From an uncultured Bacteroidales bacterium (GTDB taxonomy: Bacteria; Bacteroidota; Bacteroidia; Bacteroidales; WCHB1-69), in the NCBI GenBank assembly GCA_937901455.1, contig CALDIA010000204.1, positions 1 to 7,579 of the forward strand: a stretch of 7,579 bases of DNA, given 5' to 3'. Under the pieces are notes generated by a model. The model was given only the letters and a program-made list of their open reading frames with translations. It was not told the DNA's origin and did no database searches. Shown piece by piece: positions 1 through 6,176 of this stretch; within the stretch, counting starts at the first letter, position 1; each line of letters opens with the position of its first letter. The position numbers and the translations under genes were made by a program.

Positions 1-2
1 CC

Positions 3-125
3 ATCACAGGCGGCGGACAGAAGTCAACGCCCATGCGATTGAAGGTCTCGGCAAAAGTCCTTGTCCCGGCCACAAGTGCAGGTGTCGACAAACCGCCCAT
101 GTATGTGGACGAACCTTCAAGCTAA
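3..125 (+). CDS. C-terminal end of an upstream tail gene (possibly major tail tube protein), partial
   Basis: This frame is open from the left edge and stops at TAA 123-125, giving 40 residues that begin ITGGGQKS and end VDEPSS. The start lies outside the window. The peptide has an alternating hydrophobic stretch (RLKVSAKVLVPA) typical of a beta strand and a polar end, which looks like a structural protein. No domain can be recognised in so short a piece. The idea that it is the tail tube protein is an inference from position: in siphovirus tail modules the gene just before the tail assembly chaperones usually encodes the tube. The competing frame, open from base 2 to 176, gives an Arg/Cys-rich peptide that does not look like a protein. 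Confidence 0.6.
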   Translation: MTGGGQKSTPMRLKVSAKVLVPATSAGVDKPPMYVDEPSS

Positions 126-142
126 ACCAAGAACCAAAACCC

Positions 143-172
143 GAGAGGCCGCTTCGCAAGGGGCGGCCTTTC
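143..172 (+). terminator. GC-rich hairpin, possible weak or partial terminator
   Basis: Bases 143-152 can pair with 163-172 to form a 10-bp stem with one G-U pair (145:170); the core AGGCCGC / GCGGCCT is perfect. The loop is 153-162. An A-run (136-139) lies before the stem, and the 3' arm ends in TTTC. The U-tract is short, so termination may be weak. The hairpin lies between the upstream tail gene (stop at 125) and the chaperone start at 188, where reduced read-through would lower chaperone and tape measure expression relative to a highly needed tube protein. It could instead be an mRNA 3'-end stabiliser or processing site. The structure is seen directly; the function is inferred. Confidence 0.5.
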
Positions 173-187
173 AAATGAAACACGGCA

Positions 188-736
188 ATGGAAGAGAAAG
201 ACAACAAGCAAGACATCAAGGAAGCCCTCGCGCAGCGCAAGGTGCTTAAGACCATCATCGGCAAGGGGATGAAGTTCTCGGTGGAATACACCGTGAAAGT
301 CAGGCAGAAAGGACTGCTCGGCCTGTTCAGGCCGAAAGTGACGGAGAGCCGCAAGGAGGAGTTCGCGCTGGTGGAACCCACACTGTCCGTCCTCGACCGC
401 GCCTCGGAGGTGTGGCTGCGCATGGACACCGACGGCTTGGAGAAGGAAGGCGCAGACCCCATCAAGGAGGGCTACAAGGCGGCACACGCCCACGCCCGCG
501 ACATGGCCGAGTGCATCGCCATCCTCGTATTGGGCGAGGCCTACTACGCCGTGGAAGGCGGCGACGACAAGGAACTGGAGCGGCTGACCGACCTGTTCTA
601 CCGCACCATCAAGCCGAGCCAGGCCAACGACATGGCCATGTTCGTCAACGTGACGAGCAACCTCGTGGATTTTGCGAACTCTATGCGCTTAATGAAGATG
701 TCGACGACGACGACTCCGACCGCGCGTATAGAGTAG
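188..736 (+). CDS. Tail assembly chaperone, G-like (zero-frame product)
   Basis: The 182-residue product starts at ATG 188 and ends at TAG 734-736. It lies directly upstream of the tape measure gene, where lambda-type modules carry the G/GT chaperones that coat the tape measure protein before tube assembly. The N-terminus is charged (MEEKDNKQDI). Residues 20-60 look like strands with a basic turn. Residues 61-145 look helical and include the conserved-looking HARDMAECIAILVLGEAYY (about 102-120) and LFYRTIKPSQANDMAMF. The last 20 residues after F162 (ANSMRLMKMSTTTTPTARIE) overlap the start of the T-like frame. There is no clear Shine-Dalgarno sequence before ATG 188, unlike the downstream genes. 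The next in-frame ATG (codon 28, base 269) would remove the charged N-terminus and is less likely. The chaperone call comes from position, size and the overlapping -1 frame; I recognise no specific named family. Confidence 0.7.
   Translation: MEEKDNKQDIKEALAQRKVLKTIIGKGMKFSVEYTVKVRQKGLLGLFRPKVTESRKEEFALVEPTLSVLDRASEVWLRMDTDGLEKEGADPIKEGYKAAHAHARDMAECIAILVLGEAYYAVEGGDDKELERLTDLFYRTIKPSQANDMAMFVNVTSNLVDFANSMRLMKMSTTTTPTARIE
667..673 (+). promoter_or_regulatory. Candidate -1 ribosomal slip site GGATTTT
   Basis: In the G-like frame the codons here read G GAT TTT (Asp161, Phe162). After a -1 slip, TTT re-pairs perfectly with TTT in the A site. In the P site GAT would move to GGA, keeping one Watson-Crick pair and a possible wobble, so the heptamer is imperfect against the X XXY YYZ rule. 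It is the best candidate I found in the usable part of the overlap, roughly 560-736. Shifting here joins residues 1-162 of the G-like protein to 98 codons of the -1 frame ending at 969. A pairable structure begins 9 nt downstream, at the usual spacing. Confidence 0.5.
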
Positions 737-764
737 CGGGTATGCACAGCACACTTGGTCGGAG
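683..764 (+). promoter_or_regulatory. Predicted H-type RNA pseudoknot downstream of the slip site
   Basis: Stem 1 is 683-688 (ATGCGC) with 722-727 (GCGCGT): 6 bp with one U-G pair. Stem 2 is 714-721 (CTCCGACC) with 757-764 (GGTCGGAG): 8 Watson-Crick pairs. The 5' arm of stem 2 lies in the loop of stem 1 and directly abuts the 3' arm of stem 1 with no bases between, so the stems could stack coaxially. Loop 1 is 689-713 (25 nt) and loop 3 is 728-756 (29 nt). Loop 3 contains both the TAG of the G-like frame (734-736) and the ATG at 742. Pairing was read directly from the bases; folding energy was not computed, and 6-bp GC-rich stems arise easily by chance. Confidence 0.4.
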
Positions 765-969
765 GGCAAGCATCTGCAAGGAGTTGGGCTGGAGCCTCGA
801 CTTCGTTGAGCACGGCATCAGCTACGCCAAGTTGCAGATGATGATGATGGACATGCCGCGCATCGTGAGCAGGAAGAAGGGCGAGGAACACTACACCGTG
901 ACCGACGACAACGCCGAGGAACTGTTCGGGATGCTGGCGGCAAGAGGCAACAGAATGATTAACCGATAA
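742..969 (+). CDS. T-like tail assembly chaperone segment (-1 frame; stand-alone form if started at ATG 742)
   Basis: From ATG 742 to TAA 967-969 this frame encodes 75 residues (MHSTLGRR ... GNRMINR). It contains LGWSLDFVEHGISYAKLQMM followed by MMDMPR; this pattern of short helices with a W/Y 'S-Y-A-x-L' segment is what I associate with T-like partners of tail chaperones. The same frame stays open upstream through the overlap, reading CELYALNEDVDDDDSDRAYRVAG from 673. That sequence looks like a plausible acidic linker, so translation by frameshifting from the G-like gene is my preferred reading. Independent initiation at 742, 5 nt after the G-like stop and with only a weak GCGGG upstream, is the alternative. 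The frame can be traced up to 412, but before 673 it is an Arg-rich shadow of the G-like gene. Confidence 0.65.
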   Translation: MHSTLGRRASICKELGWSLDFVEHGISYAKLQMMMMDMPRIVSRKKGEEHYTVTDDNAEELFGMLAARGNRMINR

Positions 970-970
970 A

Positions 971-976
971 AGGAGG
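971..976 (+). promoter_or_regulatory. Consensus Shine-Dalgarno AGGAGG for the tape measure gene
   Basis: AGGAGG lies one base after the TAA of the T-like frame and 9 nt before ATG 986. This fixes the tape measure start at 986 rather than the in-frame ATGs at residues 8, 12 and 14. Such a strong motif stands out because the chaperone start at 188 has none. Confidence 0.75.
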
Positions 977-985
977 AAAAGGTAA

Positions 986-3900
986 ATGACAGTTACAGAC
1001 GGCAACATGCACTATACTATGACGATGGACTATAGCCAGTTCGAGAAGTCCATCAAGTCTGCCATTAGCGATGTGAATATCATGCAGAACGCGGTGCTTG
1101 GATTGGCGCAAGGCATGGCGGCGTTGGCCTCTGTCGAGGGCATCAAGGCTTTCGCGTCGAAAGCATTCGAGATGCGTTCCTTCTTCCAAGACGCTGAGGC
1201 GGCAATGAAGGTGTTCCTCAAATCGGAAGACCTTGCCGCCGAACACCTGAAGGAGTTGCAATCCTACGCATGGTACAACGTGTTTGAGTTCACAGACCTT
1301 GTGACGGCAAGCAGGCAATTGCAAGCCTTTGGCACCGAAGTTGACGACGTGATACCCATCATCGACAAGTTGTCGAATATTGCAGCGGCCACGAACACGC
1401 CTTTGGAGAACCTTGTCGGAATCTTCAACAAGGCGAAGGTGGCCGGGCGACTTGACTCAAAGGGATTGTATTCGCTCGGAAACATGGGTGTCAATGTCAA
1501 AGAGACATTGAAAGAGATGGGAGAGCAGGCCGATGTGACCTCACTCAGTTTCGAGCAGTTGGAAAAGGTTATCGACCATCTCACCGACAAGGATGCTGGC
1601 GGAATGTTCGCTGGATTGATGGACGAGCAGTTCAACAACCTGTCGTCGTTGAAAGGTGCGTTGGAAGACAGTCTCGACACCTTGTTTGCCGACTTTGGAG
1701 AGGACTTGCAGCCTTTGTTTGAAAACATCCTTAAAGACGCTCAGGCTTTCGTCGCATGGCTTGACGAACATAGGGACACCATCGAGGATGTCGCGAAAGC
1801 AATCATTTATCTTGTCGGTGCATACGGCACATATCGCGGTGCGTTGGCGTTGAACACCGTCTACACCAAACTTGCCACAATCGGTGCGAATACACTTGGG
1901 CTGAATTTTGAGCAACTTGGCAAAAAGAGTGTTTTTGCCGCAGCCAAAGTCGGAGCGTTGACGACGGCCTCAAAAGTGCTTAATGCAGCGTTGAGCACAA
2001 GCGTATGGACCGCGCTAATCGCAGCCGTGGCGAAATTGACCATAGAGTTGTTCCGCCATGCGAAAGCGCAACATGCCGTGGCCGATGCGGCAAACGAGGC
2101 CACAAAGGACGTTATAGCAAGCGTTGAAAAGGAACGTATTGAGTTCAACGAATTGCTCGACACCATGTCACTTGCCGAGGAAGGCAGCGAGAAATATGCG
2201 CGAGCTTTGGACAGGTTGAAGAAGAAATACCCCGACTATCTGCAAAACCTCATCAACGAAAAAGGGCTGATAGAAGATATAAATGCAGCAAGAAAACAAG
2301 GTAACGAGCTTTTTGACTTGGAGATAGCTAAGAAGGCAACAGCGGCTAAGAAGGAAGCCGCCATCTCTAAGCAAACCGATGCCTATGCTGATGCTATGTC
2401 AAACGTAAACCAAGCATTGATAGACATGGGCCTTAATAGCGTTGAAGCAGGTCAAGCCACTCGCGACCTTCTGGCATCTGCACCGAAACTTGAATATGCT
2501 TGGAATAAGGCTACTGACTCTTTTATATTCCAGACGAATTGGGAGAAGAAAGACAAGGATGCGTTCGACAAGATTATCATTGATGCAATCAACAAAGCCA
2601 AGCCGGGGACGCTTGAAGAATCGCCGTCATATTATAGCAGGGCTTTCGTTAAAATAGCCAATCAATTGGCAATATATCGGAATGTATATGACCAAGCGGA
2701 GATGGTTTTGGACGGACTTGAAGGCATAGAGAAAGCAATTGAAGATGGAGGCAAAGGAAGTAGTAATACATCATCCGCACCGTTCACCGCCAATCCACAG
2801 AAGATAGCCGATGATATAGAGGCCAAGCAGAAGGAAATCAATGAGATTAGAAGGAAGTCTACTGAAAAAAGGTATCAGATACTTGACAAGGATGGAAATG
2901 TAATAGAGGAATACGAGGAAGCCTTTGTCGGACTTACGGACAAGGAGCAAGAAGAAATCAAGAAGCTCGAAGAAGAAATAAAAGACAAAACCTCTCAGTA
3001 CGAGAAAGCCACAGGCTCGAAATACACGCCAAAGTTTGAAACGGGATTGCAACGTGCCAAGATTGCACAGCAGCAAGCCATCAACGCCATGTCCGACGGC
3101 TACTCGAAGACCGTTGCCGAAATCAACAGCAAGTACGATTCTGAAATCAAGCAGCTTGAACACCAAGTGAACGAAGTTCTTGTGCCTGGGACAGACGAAC
3201 ACGAATCGGCCGCTCAAGAATTGCAACTCAAGAAAGCGCAAAGAGGAAAGGAACTGAGCGATGCTTGGAAGAGCTTCCAAGCCAACAAGGCGGATGCCGA
3301 GCGTCTGCTTGACCAGATGGGTACTGACGAGCAGCGAAAGGTCGAAGACCGCCAATATGCCATTGACGCACTAACCATCAGCCTAATGGCCGAGGGAAGC
3401 CAAAAAGAGATTGCACAGATGCAGCTCAACCATTCGCGCCGAATGACGGAGCTTGGGCGCGAGCAGGCCGATGCCATCGCCCAACTCGTAGATACTGACA
3501 AAAAGGAATGGGAAGCGAGGCAGAGGGCAAAAGGCATTGACCCAAACGATGGCGACTTCTGGGCGCAATACAAAGGCCCTAACCAAGAAGCAGTCAAGGC
3601 AATACAAGATTATTATGCCATGCTTTCAAAAGGCCAAGAGGATGCCTTTGCCAAACAACAAGACGACTTCTGGCAACAAATGCTTTCCAAATACGGCGAC
3701 TACACCACGCAGAAGGAGGCCATAGACAAGAGGTATTTCGACGAGGTGGCCGCGCTGGAGAAGAGGCAGATGGAAGCCCAGATTGCGGGCGAGGGCGAAC
3801 TGGCCGAGCGGCTTGGCAACGCCATACAGGAGGCGAAGAAGGCGCAGGCCAAGGAGACCCTCGACCTCGACCTTGCCACCATCGACGCGACGGCCTACGC

Positions 3901-5431
3901 CACCGTGGAGGAGAAGATGGAGGCCATCAACAAGGCTTACGAGACTTACATCGACAACATCATCAAGGCCGGCGCAAGCTTGGAGGAACAGAACGCAGCC
4001 TTGCGCGAGCAGCATGAACTGACGGGCAAGACAGCCACGCTCAGCGCGAAAATCCAAGACCTCAAAGGCGAGGCACTCCTTGCAGCCGAACGCGGCGATG
4101 TCGACCTTGTGAAGCGGCTCAATGCGGAGATTGCCAAACTCAAGAAGCAACTCGACAATATCAACAAGGACTCGGAGAGCAAGGGCTTCGCGCAACACCT
4201 CGAAGAAATCACCACGGACGAGTGGATACGCTCCGCCACGGCCGTCGCCGACACGTTGGCAGGCATTGCAGAAGCGTCAGGCAACAGCGACCTCGCCGAC
4301 ATGCTCGAAGGCCTCGGCACGATGGGCGAGATTGGAGCGAAGATTGCCGGCGGCGACTACCTCGGAGCGGCCTTGCAAGCCATCACGTCGATTGGCTCCG
4401 TCATCGCCGAGGATATCGCGCTGATGCACGACTTCGAGGAGGCCAACGATCAGGCGGCCGTTGCTGCATGGCAACTCCGCGTGGCGCAGATGATGGATCA
4501 GGAAGACGGCATTTTCGGCGATGATGCCGTCAAGAGGGTAAAAGGCTACGTCGATGCCATCAACGAACTCGAAAGCGGTAGGCGATACAACGCCAACGCA
4601 AGGCAAACCGTCCTCGACCGAAGCGGCTTCGCCAACATGTTCGGGGCCAACGACCAGCGAATGAGCGTCGCCGAATTTGCGCGAAAGAACAACCTCGAAC
4701 TGTACGACGAGTACGGCAACATGAGCGTTGACGTGCTTAACCTGTTCAAGGAGACTTACACGGGCATGAGCGATGAGAGCAAGCAGTGGGTCGACAACGC
4801 CATCGCCTACTCCGAGCAGTACGCCGAGGCGATGGAGAACCTTGCCGACTACCTTGAGACCCTGTTCGGCAACACCGTCGACACCATCGTTGACCAGCTC
4901 TTCGAGGGAGCGGTGGACATGGAGGCCATCATGTCAGACGTGGGCAAGCAGATGGCCAAGGACCTGATGAAGTCGCTCATCATGGCCGCCTACTTCGACG
5001 ACCTGAAGGAGGAGTTCCAGAAAATCATCCAATCGGAAGGCGGCATGACCGAAGGCGCGATGATGGCGATTTACTCCCTGTGGAGCGAGCGTATGGCGCA
5101 GTTCAACGACCAGCTTCCCGTGTGGCAGGAGTTGCGCGACAAGTGGGCTGAGACGCTTGACTTCGATGTCGATGCCGACAGCATAGGCCCCGGCACGGCG
5201 TTGGCGTCGGCCTCGCAGGAGAGCATCGACCTGATGAACGGCCAGCTCAACGCCTTGCGCACGGTGCAAGGCAGGATGGAAAGCACGATAAACAGCATAC
5301 TGCTGGAGATCGGCGGCTTCCGTAGGGACATGAACAGCAACCACGGCGAAACGATGCAGCAGCTCCAACAGATTAACAGCAACACCTCGACGGCAGGCCT
5401 CGGCCGGTCGCTTGGGGCGTACTTCGGATAA
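986..5431 (+). CDS. Phage tail tape measure protein
   Basis: This is a 1481-residue protein, by far the largest in the window. It sets tail length: it is packed inside the tube during assembly and ejected before DNA. Residues about 90-200 match the tape measure N-terminal type, with ASRQLQAFGTEVDDVIPIID, then NTPLENLVGIFNKAKVAGRL and YSLGNMGVNVKETLKEMGEQ. Hydrophobic segments lie at about 271-296 and 331-356. Most of 360-1065 is charged and predicted coiled coil, with long runs of E/K/Q/A, interrupted by a Gly/Ser/Thr linker near 588-600 (GGKGSSNTSS). Residues about 1080-1142 are small-residue rich and hydrophobic (TLAGIAEASG, GAALQAITSIGSVIAED). The C-terminal part (1276-1345) is helical, and the protein ends GLGRSLGAYFG. 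No lysozyme or peptidase motif was found. At the usual 0.15 nm per residue the tail would be about 220 nm long. Base composition changes sharply along the gene. The call is secure from size, position and sequence character. Confidence 0.95.
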   Translation: MTVTDGNMHYTMTMDYSQFEKSIKSAISDVNIMQNAVLGLAQGMAALASVEGIKAFASKAFEMRSFFQDAEAAMKVFLKSEDLAAEHLKELQSYAWYNVFEFTDLVTASRQLQAFGTEVDDVIPIIDKLSNIAAATNTPLENLVGIFNKAKVAGRLDSKGLYSLGNMGVNVKETLKEMGEQADVTSLSFEQLEKVIDHLTDKDAGGMFAGLMDEQFNNLSSLKGALEDSLDTLFADFGEDLQPLFENILKDAQAFVAWLDEHRDTIEDVAKAIIYLVGAYGTYRGALALNTVYTKLATIGANTLGLNFEQLGKKSVFAAAKVGALTTASKVLNAALSTSVWTALIAAVAKLTIELFRHAKAQHAVADAANEATKDVIASVEKERIEFNELLDTMSLAEEGSEKYARALDRLKKKYPDYLQNLINEKGLIEDINAARKQGNELFDLEIAKKATAAKKEAAISKQTDAYADAMSNVNQALIDMGLNSVEAGQATRDLLASAPKLEYAWNKATDSFIFQTNWEKKDKDAFDKIIIDAINKAKPGTLEESPSYYSRAFVKIANQLAIYRNVYDQAEMVLDGLEGIEKAIEDGGKGSSNTSSAPFTANPQKIADDIEAKQKEINEIRRKSTEKRYQILDKDGNVIEEYEEAFVGLTDKEQEEIKKLEEEIKDKTSQYEKATGSKYTPKFETGLQRAKIAQQQAINAMSDGYSKTVAEINSKYDSEIKQLEHQVNEVLVPGTDEHESAAQELQLKKAQRGKELSDAWKSFQANKADAERLLDQMGTDEQRKVEDRQYAIDALTISLMAEGSQKEIAQMQLNHSRRMTELGREQADAIAQLVDTDKKEWEARQRAKGIDPNDGDFWAQYKGPNQEAVKAIQDYYAMLSKGQEDAFAKQQDDFWQQMLSKYGDYTTQKEAIDKRYFDEVAALEKRQMEAQIAGEGELAERLGNAIQEAKKAQAKETLDLDLATIDATAYATVEEKMEAINKAYETYIDNIIKAGASLEEQNAALREQHELTGKTATLSAKIQDLKGEALLAAERGDVDLVKRLNAEIAKLKKQLDNINKDSESKGFAQHLEEITTDEWIRSATAVADTLAGIAEASGNSDLADMLEGLGTMGEIGAKIAGGDYLGAALQAITSIGSVIAEDIALMHDFEEANDQAAVAAWQLRVAQMMDQEDGIFGDDAVKRVKGYVDAINELESGRRYNANARQTVLDRSGFANMFGANDQRMSVAEFARKNNLELYDEYGNMSVDVLNLFKETYTGMSDESKQWVDNAIAYSEQYAEAMENLADYLETLFGNTVDTIVDQLFEGAVDMEAIMSDVGKQMAKDLMKSLIMAAYFDDLKEEFQKIIQSEGGMTEGAMMAIYSLWSERMAQFNDQLPVWQELRDKWAETLDFDVDADSIGPGTALASASQESIDLMNGQLNALRTVQGRMESTINSILLEIGGFRRDMNSNHGETMQQLQQINSNTSTAGLGRSLGAYFG

Positions 5432-5433
5432 AC

Positions 5434-5444
5434 AAGGAAAGGGA
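5434..5444 (+). promoter_or_regulatory. Purine-rich ribosome binding site for the Dit-like gene
   Basis: AAGGAAAGGGA lies between the tape measure stop (5429-5431) and ATG 5451, with AGGGA ending 6 nt before the start. It supports ATG 5451 over the in-frame TTG at 5412, which would overlap the tape measure gene. Confidence 0.55.
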
Positions 5445-5450
5445 AAAGGC

Positions 5451-6176
5451 ATGAGATACACATTCAGGAAAGGCAGCGCAGAGGCGGTCGACATACGGGA
5501 GACCTATGGCGTATACGTGGAAAGCGCGACGGGCTTGATAGGCAAGCCTCAACTCAAGACGGTCGACGCCTTCGACTGGAAATACCTCCACGGCACAACG
5601 CCCGACCTCATCAACAGGCGGTACGGCGACAAGGAAATCACCCTCTCGTGCTGGATGAAGGCCGTCAGCAAGCAGCAGCTGGTGGAACGCCTCGACGCCT
5701 TCATGCGCTACTTCGACCATGACGACCTCCTGCTGATGAAAGTCACTTGGGAAACCGACAACGACAACGGCGGCTTGCTTCCCAACCCACATGCCGCCAA
5801 AGGGCTGTTCGCCATCGTGTGGCTCAAGAGTTGCGACATCAAGCCCTTCAAGTGGCACAAGGGGACAAACATTGTCAAGTTCACGATGACGTTCCATGAC
5901 CCCTATCCCGTCAAGCGGGTCTATCGGTACGGCGGCGCGGAAGGCGAAGGCGTGGAATACGACATCGTGTCTGATACCGAGATCGACATCTTCACCGAGG
6001 ACGGCTCGGCTGTCTATGACATCAAGACAGGAAGCGGACACATCGACGTTGTCTTGAACAGATACATCATCGTCTGCGGCGACGTGAGCCATGCGGAGGA
6101 CAGCAACGGCGGCAGCGACATTATAACGCCGACTAACCACATCGACACAGTAACCGAGATATACAACGAGATATGA
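5451..6176 (+). CDS. Distal tail (Dit-like) protein
   Basis: The 241-residue protein runs from ATG 5451, 19 nt after the tape measure stop, to TGA 6174-6176. In long-tailed phages the gene after the tape measure usually encodes the distal tail protein, a hexameric ring joining tube and tip. Fitting features are an N-terminal strand-rich domain (YGVYVESATGLIGKPQLKTV, residues 20-39), DWKYLHGTTPDLINRRYGDK (42-61) leading into EITLSCWMKA, then a helix (KQQLVERLDAFMRYF, 74-88). Next comes a strand segment ending IVKFTMTFHDPYPV (141-154), where such proteins close their first domain. Residues 155-241 form a second, acidic, strand-rich part with several Asp/Ile repeats (DTEIDIF, SGHIDVVLNRYIIV). 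The residue pattern 'R-x-I/L-T-L-x-C' resembles tail proteins of Bacteroidota prophages as I remember them. It could be another baseplate component; no signal peptide or enzyme motif is visible. Confidence 0.65.
   Translation: MRYTFRKGSAEAVDIRETYGVYVESATGLIGKPQLKTVDAFDWKYLHGTTPDLINRRYGDKEITLSCWMKAVSKQQLVERLDAFMRYFDHDDLLLMKVTWETDNDNGGLLPNPHAAKGLFAIVWLKSCDIKPFKWHKGTNIVKFTMTFHDPYPVKRVYRYGGAEGEGVEYDIVSDTEIDIFTEDGSAVYDIKTGSGHIDVVLNRYIIVCGDVSHAEDSNGGSDIITPTNHIDTVTEIYNEI

Larger units (their letters stand above)
188..969 (+). other. Predicted frameshift fusion product (GT-like), joining 188-673 and 673-969
   Basis: A -1 slip at 671-673 would give a 260-residue protein: residues 1-162 of the G-like chaperone followed by 98 residues from the second frame. 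In lambda and many other long-tailed phages, G and GT are made in a fixed ratio by such a slip; GT recruits tube subunits through its T part while G coats the tape measure protein. Here the frame relation (-1), gene order, relative sizes and placement just before the tape measure gene all match that arrangement. The product itself is inferred. An annotator working without frameshift rules would list two separate genes. Confidence 0.5.

Noticed and set aside
61..249. Small + strand open frame across the intergenic gap
   Set aside because: It begins inside the upstream gene and runs through the hairpin and into the chaperone gene in a wrong frame; the product is Gln/Arg-rich and featureless.
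412..672. T-like frame taken as a gene starting at ATG 412
   Set aside because: Before 673 this frame gives an Arg/His/Gly-rich peptide typical of an out-of-frame reading of the G-like gene; only the part after the overlap looks like protein.
2771..3355. Antisense open frame (194 codons) within the tape measure gene
   Set aside because: It is a shadow of charged coiled-coil codons; the Leu/Phe-rich product is what the complement of Lys/Glu codons gives.
3626..4198. Antisense open frame (190 codons) within the tape measure gene
   Set aside because: Same cause: complement of GAG/AAG/GCC-rich coiled-coil coding. No start signal or spacing supports it.
986..5431. Search for a peptidoglycan-hydrolase domain embedded in the tape measure protein
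   Set aside because: Some tape measure proteins carry one, but no recognisable lysozyme, transglycosylase or M23-type HxH motif pattern was seen in the translation.
5412..5450. TTG at 5412 as start of the Dit-like gene
   Set aside because: It would overlap the tape measure end, adding 13 low-complexity residues (GKGKG); ATG 5451 has a purine-rich binding site at proper spacing.
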